NCBI GenBank assembly: GCA_937868025.1
Contig: CALMLJ010000461.1
Span: forward strand, 1 to 8,751
DNA: 8,751 nucleotides
Direction: 5' to 3'
Source of the DNA: an uncultured Acidimicrobiaceae bacterium
GTDB lineage: Bacteria > Actinomycetota > Acidimicrobiia > Acidimicrobiales > Microtrichaceae
Both the position numbers and the translations under genes were made by a program. A model generated the notes under the pieces. The model was not told the DNA's origin. It saw only the letters and a list, made by a program, of their open reading frames with translations, and ran no database searches. Position 1 is the stretch's first letter; each line of letters opens with the position of its first letter. Shown in pieces: positions 1 to 5,594 of this stretch.

Positions 1-282
1 CGCCAAGTGGTCGGGCCACGCGGCGAGGCCGGTTGGCCCGAGGTCGTAGGTCAGTTGGCCGATGGTGGCGGTGTACTCGAAAGTCTGGGTCAGGAGGACG
101 CTGCTCTGCTTGGGTTGATCTATTTCGGCGGCTTCACTCACTCCGAGATGTCCGCACGCGCTGATTGCGAGGGTATCGACGTGGCTCAGGCCGCACTACG
201 TGGGCTTCGCGCCCTGGGTGTCGCCTACAGACGATCGGACGGTTGCCCACTCACGACGAGGACTGGTCGATGGGTGTGGTGA
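1..282 (+). CDS. 3' end of a gene with a sigma-70 region-4-like helix-turn-helix (5' truncated)
   Basis: The frame is open from the first base, so the true start probably lies upstream of the window; a GTG at 7 is the first in-frame start-like codon. Around residues 30-70 the pattern ALLGLIYFGGFTHSEMSA, a short loop, then AQAALRGLRALGVA resembles sigma factor region 4.2 (the known form being a 'YFGGLTxxEIA ... VKxRxxRGLxxLR' helix-turn-helix that contacts the -35 element). The match is divergent and the recognition helix is poorly conserved, so the protein may be a degenerate sigma-like regulator and not an active sigma factor. The last 19 codons, including the stop, overlap the 3' end of the convergent universal stress protein gene by 58 bp. 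Without the N-terminus, region 2 cannot be checked. Confidence 0.5.
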   Translation, partial: RQVVGPRGEAGWPEVVGQLADGGGVLESLGQEDAALLGLIYFGGFTHSEMSARADCEGIDVAQAALRGLRALGVAYRRSDGCPLTTRTGRWVW

Positions 283-677
283 ACGATGCCGTCGGCGATT
301 GAGGGGTCGAGCAGTTTGCGGAGAGCTGACTTGTCGTGTGATCCGACGACGATCACGTCGACGTCGTGATCTTCTGCCGCTTTGCAGATGAGGGTGACGG
401 GGTCACCGATGTCGGTCACGACCTCGGGGTTCGGCACCCCGAGCGCGTCTGCCCGTGCCATGAGGTCGGCGTCGGCGTTGTAGCCGGGTTCGGTCCACCG
501 GGGGTCGACCCGAAGTGGGGCGATCATTCCGTAGGGGGCCATGGCGACCCATGGCGTGATGAGGGTGGCGACGTTGATGACGAGGAACTCGGTGTCGGCG
601 TGAGCGAACAGCCGGGTTGCCTCGTGGGCGGCTCGAGCCGAGACCGGTGAGTCGTCGAGAGCGATCAGTACGTTCAT
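225..677 (-). CDS. Universal stress protein (UspA family), degenerate ATP-binding loop
   Basis: A 150-aa single-domain protein, the usual length of one Usp domain. It begins MNVLIALDDSPVSARAA, the classic beta-1 strand with its conserved Asp and Ser. It ends with the family's C-terminal pattern: VIVVGSHDKSALRKLLDP at about 108-125, then HRPVLVV at 136-142. The start is set by an AAAGGAG ribosome site (686-692 on the other strand), 8 nt upstream of ATG; the open frame extends further but has no such site. ATP-binding Usps carry G-2x-G-9x-G(S/T); here the second Gly is Asp115 and the later GS is replaced by DPS, so nucleotide binding is doubtful. The gene is last in a minus-strand run after a MarR gene and a 90-aa gene. 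The family acts in stress survival, and this member is probably a cytoplasmic dimer. Confidence 0.92.
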   Translation of the reverse strand: MNVLIALDDSPVSARAAHEATRLFAHADTEFLVINVATLITPWVAMAPYGMIAPLRVDPRWTEPGYNADADLMARADALGVPNPEVVTDIGDPVTLICKAAEDHDVDVIVVGSHDKSALRKLLDPSIADGIVHHTHRPVLVVSGQPSDRL

Positions 678-697
678 CAGGGGTACTCCTTTGTCGT

Positions 698-738
698 CTC
701 GGCACGGGATCGGCCTGGCGCGGTCCGACGGTGCCGAG
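698..738 (-). repeat. 8-bp perfect inverted repeat in the leader of the universal stress protein gene
   Basis: CTCGGCAC (698-705) and GTGCCGAG (731-738) are perfect reverse complements separated by 25 nt. The loop contains a weaker inner TCGG/CCGA pairing. In the minus-strand transcript this hairpin ends about 5 nt before the AAAGGAG ribosome site of the Usp gene. No U-run follows, so a classic intrinsic terminator is unlikely. It may be an RNA stability or processing element between the 90-aa gene and usp, or chance in GC-rich DNA. Confidence 0.3.
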
Positions 739-771
739 TGTCCGAGGACCACAGGTGGGAGCGACGGGGCG

Positions 772-1044
772 TCAGGCGCTCTCACCATCCGTGCTCGTGG
801 GCACCTCCATGCCGAGCATCCTCCACACATCGTCGGCGCCGGCGGCGAGGTGCTCGTGAGTGGTGAGCGCGTCGATGACCTGTCGGAGGCCGGTGGCGAG
901 ACGTTCGGCCTTCGGGAGCGCTTCGGGGTGGATGTCGCCACCCTCGGCGTGGTGTCTCGTCAACATGGCAACGACGTCGTCTGCGTCGGCGGCGATGTGC
1001 TCGAGGTGGTGGGGGAGTGTGCCGGGCTCGGTCGGTGTCGTCAT
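772..1044 (-). CDS. Small alpha-helical protein of unknown function with internal duplication
   Basis: A 90-aa soluble protein, not recognised. It starts at an ATG whose first base lies inside the stop of the upstream marR gene (ATGA, 4-bp overlap at 1041-1044), so translation is probably coupled; a GGAG lies a few nt upstream. It is rich in Ala, Asp, Glu and His, with no membrane segment or cysteine. Two segments repeat each other: EHIAADADDVVAML (residues 15-28) and EHLAAGADDVWRML (64-77), 10 of 14 identical. This suggests two similar helices packed as a pseudo-symmetric bundle. Several His residues (12, 13, 16, 31, 32, 39, 63, 65) could bind metal, but that is speculation. It lies between marR and usp, so it is probably co-regulated with both. 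Confidence 0.75.
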   Translation of the reverse strand: MTTPTEPGTLPHHLEHIAADADDVVAMLTRHHAEGGDIHPEALPKAERLATGLRQVIDALTTHEHLAAGADDVWRMLGMEVPTSTDGESA

Positions 1045-1553
1045 GTTGGCTCCATTGTCTGCGGGTAGGGGTCGGCCGGTGCGTCCAGGAGGGCGGACCA
1101 TCGGCTGTCGGGGATCTCGCCGGCGGCCTCGGAGAACGCACGGAACGCGGTCACGACGTTGTCGGCCTCGTCCGGCGTCAGCCGTGCGACGATCGAGCGG
1201 ATCTGCCGGAGGCGGTCCGATGTCACCGCCGCCAGCAACCGGATGGCGGCAGGTTCGAGGGCGATGACGACCTCGCGTCGATCCGACGTCGTCGATCGCT
1301 TGATGAACTTCTTCGACAGCAGCCGGTCCACGAGTCGGGTGGTCGTCGACGGGTGGACGTCGAGGAGTTCGGACAGCCGTCCCGCGGTCAGTGGCCCGTG
1401 AGATGCGAGCACGACCATGGCGCGGTACTGGGCGAGGGTGACCTCGTCACCGTCTGGCATGGATCGGGCGGCGATGGCGATCAGAGCGCGAGATCCCACG
1501 AGTACCGACTCGGCGACGTCATCGAGATGTTCGGCTTTTCGATTCCGTGTCAT
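1041..1553 (-). CDS. MarR-family transcriptional regulator
   Basis: A 170-aa protein with a complete MarR winged helix. Residues about 38-55 (VTLAQYRAMVVLASHG) match the helix before the HTH. GRLSELLDVHPSTTTRLVDRLLSKKFIKR (58-86) is the helix-turn-helix with recognition helix. TTSDRREVVIALE (88-100) is the wing with the typical D-x-R pattern, and the C-terminal helix about 120-145 should help dimerise. MarR proteins are dimeric repressors released by small ligands or oxidation. No cysteine is present, so thiol-redox sensing is unlikely and a ligand is more plausible. The gene heads the minus-strand run with the 90-aa gene and usp, and is divergent from a ClC gene; the inverted repeat at 1567-1586 sits in the shared upstream region. 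The ATG at 1553 has a GGAG only 2 nt away, a poor spacing. Confidence 0.92.
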   Translation of the reverse strand: MTRNRKAEHLDDVAESVLVGSRALIAIAARSMPDGDEVTLAQYRAMVVLASHGPLTAGRLSELLDVHPSTTTRLVDRLLSKKFIKRSTTSDRREVVIALEPAAIRLLAAVTSDRLRQIRSIVARLTPDEADNVVTAFRAFSEAAGEIPDSRWSALLDAPADPYPQTMEPT

Positions 1554-1566
1554 TGCTCCACTACAC

Positions 1567-1586
1567 TAGTTGCATCAAGCCAACTA
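1567..1586. promoter_or_regulatory. Candidate MarR operator: TAGTTG-N8-CAACTA inverted repeat
   Basis: TAGTTG (1567-1572) and CAACTA (1581-1586) form a perfect 6-bp inverted repeat with 8 nt between. It sits 14 bp upstream of the marR start codon and before the probable ClC start. Size and symmetry suit a dimeric MarR repressor, whose genes are commonly autoregulated from divergent promoters. It is locally AT-richer than its surroundings. Binding is inferred; no -35/-10 pair on either strand is convincing. Confidence 0.55.
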
Positions 1587-1627
1587 CATCGAGTCTCATC
1601 GCTAAGAGACGGGAAGAACTTCGTGCC

Positions 1628-2860
1628 TTGGCCGTCAGGTCGCGCGAGGTTGTCGCGCTCGCTGCGCTGGTCGGTGCGTTGACCGGTCTCGGCGTCGCGC
1701 TGTTCGACTGGATCACCGTCGATCGTCTTTTGGAGTGGGTGCTCGCCGTCCCGGTGAACCTCCGTCCCTGGCTGCCGCTCGTCGGCCTCACGTCCGCTGC
1801 GCTGCTCCTGCGTCGAGGCCGGGTCACGCCTGCGACGTCCGATGACTACATCCTCGGCTTCCATTCCCACGACGATCTCGACACCCGTCCGTTGCCGTGG
1901 CGGATGTTGGCCGCCGTGGTGACCCTGGGATCCGGGGCGCCTGGGGGGCTCGAAGGCCCGTCGATGTATCTCGGTGCCTCGATCGGCACCGTGGTCCAGC
2001 GGCGGTTCCGCTCGGTGTTCGGGTCGAGTTCGGCGCACACCCTGATGGTCGCCGGGGCGGCGGCTGGTGTCGCCGCGATCTTCAAGGCACCCGCGACGGG
2101 CGCGATCTTCGCCATCGAGGTCCCGTACCGTGACGACCTCGGCCGGAGGCTGCTCATCCCCGCGCTCGTTGGGGCCGCGAGTGGATACCTGACCTTTGTG
2201 GCCGTCACCAACACCTCGCCGCTCCTGAAGGTCACTGGTGACGCTCCGTTCGACCTGCGAGATCTGGTCGGCGCGGCGGTCCTCGGTGTGGTGGTCGGCG
2301 CGATCATTCGCCTGTACGCCGCTGGACTCCGCAACGCCAAGCGATTCCAGCGCAATCGCCCGCCGTGGGTCACGGTCCTCGTCGGTGGTGTGTCGATCGC
2401 AGTGCTGGCGATCGTCGCCCATGCGGCGGCCGGGTCGTCGCTCGGCCTGACACCCGGGTACAACGCGATCGAGTGGGCGATCCAACCCGGCCACAGTCTC
2501 TGGGTCGTGGCGCTGCTGCTGGTGGTGCGATTGACGGGCACGCTCGCGACCGTCGCCGGCGGAGGAGTGGTCGGGTTGTTCGTCCCGCTCGTCGTGGCCG
2601 GCGCGTTGATCGGGCGCGTCGCCGGCGGGGTGATCGAAGCGGGCAACATCAGCCTGTTCGTCGTGATCGGCGTCGCCGCAGCGCTGGGCGCCGGGTACCG
2701 GGTGCCGCTCGCTGCAGTGATGTTCGTGGCCGAGGCGACCGGGCGACCGGGGTTCGTCGTGCCCGGCCTCCTCGCGGCCGTGGGTGCCGACCTCGTGATG
2801 GGTGACTCGGCCGTGACCGCGTACCAACAGTCCGGCTCCGCCGTGAACGAGTACCACTGA
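1628..2860 (+). CDS. ClC-family chloride channel/antiporter, no CBS domains
   Basis: A polytopic membrane protein of about 410 aa (numbered from TTG 1628) with the ClC fold signatures. The gating-glutamate region is GSGAPGGLEGPSMYLGASIG (101-120, Glu109). The helix H region is KAPATGAIFAIEVPYRDD (153-170). The second filter loop is GGGVVGLFVP (311-320), and a late helix contains AVTAYQ (395-400) where the pore Tyr is expected. The usual first filter motif GSGIP is not visible in its normal place (around SDDYILGFHSHDD, 71-83). The residue aligned to the internal proton Glu203 of E. coli ClC is Val165. There is no C-terminal CBS pair. The start is uncertain: a GTG at 1547 and a TTG at 1553 are in frame but overlap the marR start and would put the operator inside the coding region. 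TTG 1628 has a GGGAAG 11 nt upstream. Convergent with a second ClC gene. Confidence 0.88.
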   Translation: MAVRSREVVALAALVGALTGLGVALFDWITVDRLLEWVLAVPVNLRPWLPLVGLTSAALLLRRGRVTPATSDDYILGFHSHDDLDTRPLPWRMLAAVVTLGSGAPGGLEGPSMYLGASIGTVVQRRFRSVFGSSSAHTLMVAGAAAGVAAIFKAPATGAIFAIEVPYRDDLGRRLLIPALVGAASGYLTFVAVTNTSPLLKVTGDAPFDLRDLVGAAVLGVVVGAIIRLYAAGLRNAKRFQRNRPPWVTVLVGGVSIAVLAIVAHAAAGSSLGLTPGYNAIEWAIQPGHSLWVVALLLVVRLTGTLATVAGGGVVGLFVPLVVAGALIGRVAGGVIEAGNISLFVVIGVAAALGAGYRVPLAAVMFVAEATGRPGFVVPGLLAAVGADLVMGDSAVTAYQQSGSAVNEYH

Positions 2861-2861
2861 C

Positions 2862-2873
2862 GGGCAGTTGCCC
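2862..2873. terminator. Tiny palindrome between the two convergent ClC genes
   Basis: GGGCAGTTGCCC fills the 13-bp gap between the stop codons of the convergent ClC genes. As RNA it could form a 4-bp GGGC/GCCC stem with an AGTT loop, extendable by the paired TGA/TCA stops with one bulged C. It is symmetric, so it could serve both directions, but it is short and has no U-tract. A weak terminator candidate only. Confidence 0.25.
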
Positions 2874-4610
2874 TCAGCCTCCCACGCCACGGGATCCGAG
2901 GATGCCCGGCTGGAGTTGCTCGAGGCCACGCTGCTCGCGACGCACCTTCAGCAGGTCGGTTCGGGTACAGATGCCGACCAGTCGGCCGGCATCGAGCACC
3001 AAGATGTGTTCGACGTGCTCGTCGACCATCAGGTGCAACGCATCGATGGCGTGATCGTCGGGACCCACGCTGAGCACTTCGGTGGTCGTGATCCCCAAGA
3101 TCGACGCCATGGGATCGAGGTCATCACTCAGGAGCTCGCGCCGGCCGATGATGCCCAGCAGCGCACCGGTGTCGTCGACGACGGGATAGGCGCCGTGACC
3201 TTTGGCGAGGAACAGCTCCCGGGCCTGGGAGATCGTGAGGTCGTGGGCGAGCGTGGCAACCTCGGGCGTCATGATCGCTCCGATCCGTGTGGTCGTCATG
3301 GGATCAATGCCGTAGTGGCGGCCGATGCGCAGCCCGCGCCGCGTCAGCTTCTCGGTCATGATGCTGTCGTCACTCAGCGCGCTGAAGACGAGGTCGGCGA
3401 TCACGGTAGCGAGCATCAGTGGTAGGACGATCTGGTAGTCGCGGGTGAGTTCGAAGACGAACACGATGGCGGTGAACGTGGCTCGCGTCGACGCTCCGAA
3501 CGTCGCAGCCATAGCGACCACTGCGAACGCACCCACCGAGACATTGGCACCGGGGATCAGCTGATTCAGCCCCGCTCCGACCAGTGTGCCGGCGGAGGCG
3601 CTGATGAGCAGGATCGGTGCGAGGGTGCCGCCCGACGTTCCCGAGCCGAGGGCGAGCCACCAGGCGACGAGTTTGACCGCGCCGAGCACGGCGACGGTTC
3701 CGAGAGCGAGGCGGCTGTTGAGCACATCGTCGATGGCGTCGTAGCCGACCCCGAGCGCTCGCGGTTCGATGAGCCCGACGCAGGCGAACGCGGCCGCACC
3801 GATCACCGGATGCCAGAACTCGCCGACGGGCAAGCGCCGGTACAGCGACTCCACGGTGAACAGGCCACGGGTGATGACGACCCCGAGGAGTCCGGCTGCG
3901 ATCCCCAGGATGGCGAACGCCGGGAGCGCTCCGAGGCCGGAGTAGCTCCGGGCGGGGACGCTGAACAGGGGGCCGGACGAGTAGAGGGCGGCGTGGACGC
4001 CGCCGGCGACGCTCGTCGCTACGACGAGGGGGATGAGCGCACGGGCGGAGAACTCGAAGAGGAGCAGCTCGACTGCCAGGACGACGGCGGCGAGAGGTGC
4101 TCCGAAGGTGGCCGACATGCCAGCGGCGGCGCCGCAGGCCAGCAGGATCTTCCGCTCCGACGGCGACACCCGGAGCAGTTGGCCCGTGAGCGAGCCGATG
4201 GCGCCGCCCGTCACGATGATCGGACCCTCTGCCCCGAACGGTGCCGATGAGCCGATGGCGATCGCAGCCGAGATCGGCTTGGCAATGGCGGTCCGCGGAG
4301 CGATCCGACTCTCTTTGGTGAGCACCGCCTCCATTGCTTCGGGGATGCCGTGACCGCGGATGATCGGCGCCCATTTTGCCAGCGCGCTGATGAGGAGGGC
4401 GCCGACGATGGCGACGATCACGATGCGTGGACTCCGCTCGAGCGTCGAGAAGGACGGCGGGTTGAACCCGAACCGACCGAAGACGGCCAGATTCGTGATC
4501 GCGGCGATCAGGTGCAGGAGAATCCATGCCGCTCCACCGCTGGCCAGTCCCAGTCCTGCGGCGATCAATGAGAGCAGCGCCATGCGCTTGGGCGTTTGCG
4601 AACTATCCAT
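2874..4610 (-). CDS. ClC-family chloride channel/antiporter with C-terminal CBS domain pair
   Basis: A 578-aa protein with an N-terminal ClC membrane domain (about 10-415) and two cytoplasmic CBS domains (about 443-495 and 505-556). Motifs: GHGIPE (86-91, first filter), GAEGP (126-130, gating Glu128), GTSGGTLAP (324-332, second filter, Leu in place of the common Phe), and FELTRDYQIVLPLM (386-400) before the last helices. CBS1 includes IGAIMTPEVATL and GAYPVVDDTGALLGIIGRREL; CBS2 includes HILVLDAGRLVGICTRTDLL. In the family, CBS pairs bind adenine nucleotides and modulate gating. The residue aligned to E. coli Glu203 is Leu182, with Glu181 kept, so proton coupling may be altered or absent. ATG 4610 is chosen; a GTG at 4634 would nearly abut the divergent marR start. 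No Shine-Dalgarno site is visible, so the mRNA may be leaderless. Confidence 0.93.
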   Translation of the reverse strand: MDSSQTPKRMALLSLIAAGLGLASGGAAWILLHLIAAITNLAVFGRFGFNPPSFSTLERSPRIVIVAIVGALLISALAKWAPIIRGHGIPEAMEAVLTKESRIAPRTAIAKPISAAIAIGSSAPFGAEGPIIVTGGAIGSLTGQLLRVSPSERKILLACGAAAGMSATFGAPLAAVVLAVELLLFEFSARALIPLVVATSVAGGVHAALYSSGPLFSVPARSYSGLGALPAFAILGIAAGLLGVVITRGLFTVESLYRRLPVGEFWHPVIGAAAFACVGLIEPRALGVGYDAIDDVLNSRLALGTVAVLGAVKLVAWWLALGSGTSGGTLAPILLISASAGTLVGAGLNQLIPGANVSVGAFAVVAMAATFGASTRATFTAIVFVFELTRDYQIVLPLMLATVIADLVFSALSDDSIMTEKLTRRGLRIGRHYGIDPMTTTRIGAIMTPEVATLAHDLTISQARELFLAKGHGAYPVVDDTGALLGIIGRRELLSDDLDPMASILGITTTEVLSVGPDDHAIDALHLMVDEHVEHILVLDAGRLVGICTRTDLLKVRREQRGLEQLQPGILGSRGVGG

Positions 4611-4637
4611 CGCACCACGATAGGATCGGAACACGAT
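4611..4637. promoter_or_regulatory. 27-bp divergent start region between ClC-CBS and MarR genes
   Basis: Only 27 bp separate two divergent ATG codons, and neither has a ribosome site. On the plus strand TAGGAT (4621-4626) could be a -10 with TTGCGA (4596-4601) as a weak -35, giving an almost leaderless marR message. On the minus strand TATCGT, 6 nt before the ClC ATG, could be a -10. CACGAT occurs twice (4616-4621 and 4632-4637) as a direct repeat of 16-bp period, a possible protein-binding feature. Promoters must extend into the coding regions. Confidence 0.35.
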
Positions 4638-5069
4638 ATGAATCCAGCTGAGCGTCCATCAGGCGGTCGGGAACTCGAAACCGCCGATTTCGAAGCGCTG
4701 CTCGAGTTCCGCGACGGCCTGCGCCGGTTCCTCCGCTGGAGTGAGGAATGCGCCAAGGCCGCCGACATCACACCGTCCCAACACCAGCTCCTCCTCGCCA
4801 TCAGGGGGCATAGAGGTCCGTCGAGCGTGTCCGATATCGCTGCGCACCTCCTCCTGCGACACCACAGCGCAGTCGAACTCGTCGACCGCGCCGAAGCAGC
4901 CGGCCTGGTCGAGCGTGCGGGCGATGACCAGGACCATCGGGTTGTGCGCGTCTGTCTCACCGATTTCGGTGAGCGCAAATTGCAGGCGCTCGGGGCCGCC
5001 CATCTCGAAGAGCTCTCGCGAACTGGCACCGAACTCGCGGGACTGTGGCGCCTGCTCCCGACCGAATGA
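4638..5069 (+). CDS. MarR-family transcriptional regulator
   Basis: A 143-aa winged-helix protein. ITPSQHQLLLAIRGHRG (44-60) is the pre-HTH helix. VSDIAAHLLLRHHSAVELVDRAEAAGLVER (64-93) is the helix-turn-helix, and DDQDHRVVRVCLTDFG (96-111) is the wing, with the family's D-x-D-x-R pattern slightly altered to DQDHR. Cys38 and Cys106 are the only cysteines; a redox role is possible but unsupported. ATG 4638 is chosen because an upstream in-frame GTG at 4596 would overlap the divergent ClC gene and no later start fits before the domain. No Shine-Dalgarno site is seen. It is transcribed away from the ClC-CBS gene and toward the globin operon, 138 bp upstream of it, so it could regulate either neighbour, or act at the palindrome at 5173-5192. 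Confidence 0.9.
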   Translation: MNPAERPSGGRELETADFEALLEFRDGLRRFLRWSEECAKAADITPSQHQLLLAIRGHRGPSSVSDIAAHLLLRHHSAVELVDRAEAAGLVERAGDDQDHRVVRVCLTDFGERKLQALGAAHLEELSRTGTELAGLWRLLPTE

Positions 5070-5166
5070 TTGCACTTCGCCAACGGCGGACTTCGTCGTG
5101 GCGCCCGACCTGTCTCGACGTGGGCGTAGTGCTTCGCGCCCCCCGACATCGATCGCATGGATCATC

Positions 5167-5175
5167 TGGTATCTT
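5167..5175 (+). promoter_or_regulatory. Possible extended -10 promoter element of the globin operon
   Basis: TGGTATCTT fits an extended -10 (TGN followed by TATCTT, 4 of 6 to TATAAT) 33 bp before the first start codon of the operon. No good -35 stands 17 bp upstream, which is tolerated with extended -10 elements. Transcription would begin about 5181-5184, inside the palindrome at 5173-5192. Confidence 0.35.
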
Positions 5176-5192
5176 CTAGTCTGGACTAGAAG
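5173..5192. promoter_or_regulatory. Perfect palindromic operator candidate upstream of the globin operon
   Basis: CTTCTAGTC (5173-5181), spacer TG, GACTAGAAG (5184-5192): a perfect 9+2+9 inverted repeat and the most symmetric element seen in the window. It overlaps the putative -10/start site and ends just before the AAGAAGG-like ribosome site of the gene at 5208. Position and symmetry suggest a repressor operator. The best candidates to bind it are the SufR-like regulator encoded within the operon or the MarR protein encoded immediately upstream. It could also form an RNA hairpin near the ribosome site, but the 2-nt loop makes a DNA site more likely. Confidence 0.65.
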
Positions 5193-5207
5193 AAAGAAGG
5201 TTCTCAG

Positions 5208-5594
5208 ATGACTGATCTGCTCGATGCGATCGTGAAAGCCGTCCCCGTTGCCCCGGCGGCACTCGGCCCAGTGGCTTCGACGAAGGCTGAGCCGTTGTCG
5301 AAGCACGTGCAGGTCGGCCAGCAGCGAACCTTCAACCCCGATGCACTCCTCGAGGCCGGCGTCGGGCGGGCCGCAGCCAGTGGCGCAGTTGTCGGCTTCC
5401 TCCTCTTCACCGTGTTCGTCGGCCTGCTCGGAAAGTGGATCGGGCTCGACGACGCCGGGTCGGTCTTCTTGGGGGTGTTCACCGGGTTCTGGGGCGGACT
5501 CGGTTTCGGCGCGATGGTCGGAGCACTGGTGGTCGTCGGTCGGGACGAACGCGAACGCGCCGCCGTTGGCAGCCCGTCATCTGAGTCGCCGTGA
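5208..5594 (+). CDS. Small glycine-rich two-span membrane protein, unknown function
   Basis: A 128-aa protein, not recognised. An N-terminal soluble stretch (1-52) contains Ala/Pro- and Lys-containing sequence. It is followed by two hydrophobic segments, about 55-78 (AAASGAVVGFLLFTVFVGLL) and 84-110 (GSVFLGVFTGFWGGLGFGAM, then VGALVVV). The second has repeated small residues spaced for tight helix packing (glycine zipper-like). A charged C-terminus GRDERER follows, probably cytoplasmic by the positive-inside rule. No cysteines and only one histidine (His33) argue against heme ligation. ATG 5208 has AAGG 7 nt upstream. It is the first gene of the operon, directly behind the palindrome, and its stop overlaps the start of the first globin (GTGA). 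Proximity suggests a membrane partner for the globins, or an unrelated stress membrane protein. Confidence 0.8.
   Translation: MTDLLDAIVKAVPVAPAALGPVASTKAEPLSKHVQVGQQRTFNPDALLEAGVGRAAASGAVVGFLLFTVFVGLLGKWIGLDDAGSVFLGVFTGFWGGLGFGAMVGALVVVGRDERERAAVGSPSSESP

Noticed and set aside
678..941. N-terminal extension of the universal stress protein
   Set aside because: The extra 88 residues are Pro/Ser/Arg-rich, overlap the 90-aa gene in another frame, and the AAAGGAG before ATG 677 fixes the start.
1550..2929. 459-aa open frame antisense to the first ClC gene
   Set aside because: Its product is low-complexity, rich in Arg, Asp, Gly and His with no domain; it is a GC-rich shadow of a clear membrane protein gene on the other strand.
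3370..4527. 385-aa open frame in another frame of the ClC-CBS gene
   Set aside because: Arg-rich, no recognisable fold, and fully inside a gene with strong family motifs.
5070..5207. Possible small gene or terminator between marR and the globin operon
   Set aside because: Apart from the promoter elements and palindrome near its end, only a 5-bp CGCCC/GGGCG pairing is visible, with no U-tract and no start with a ribosome site.
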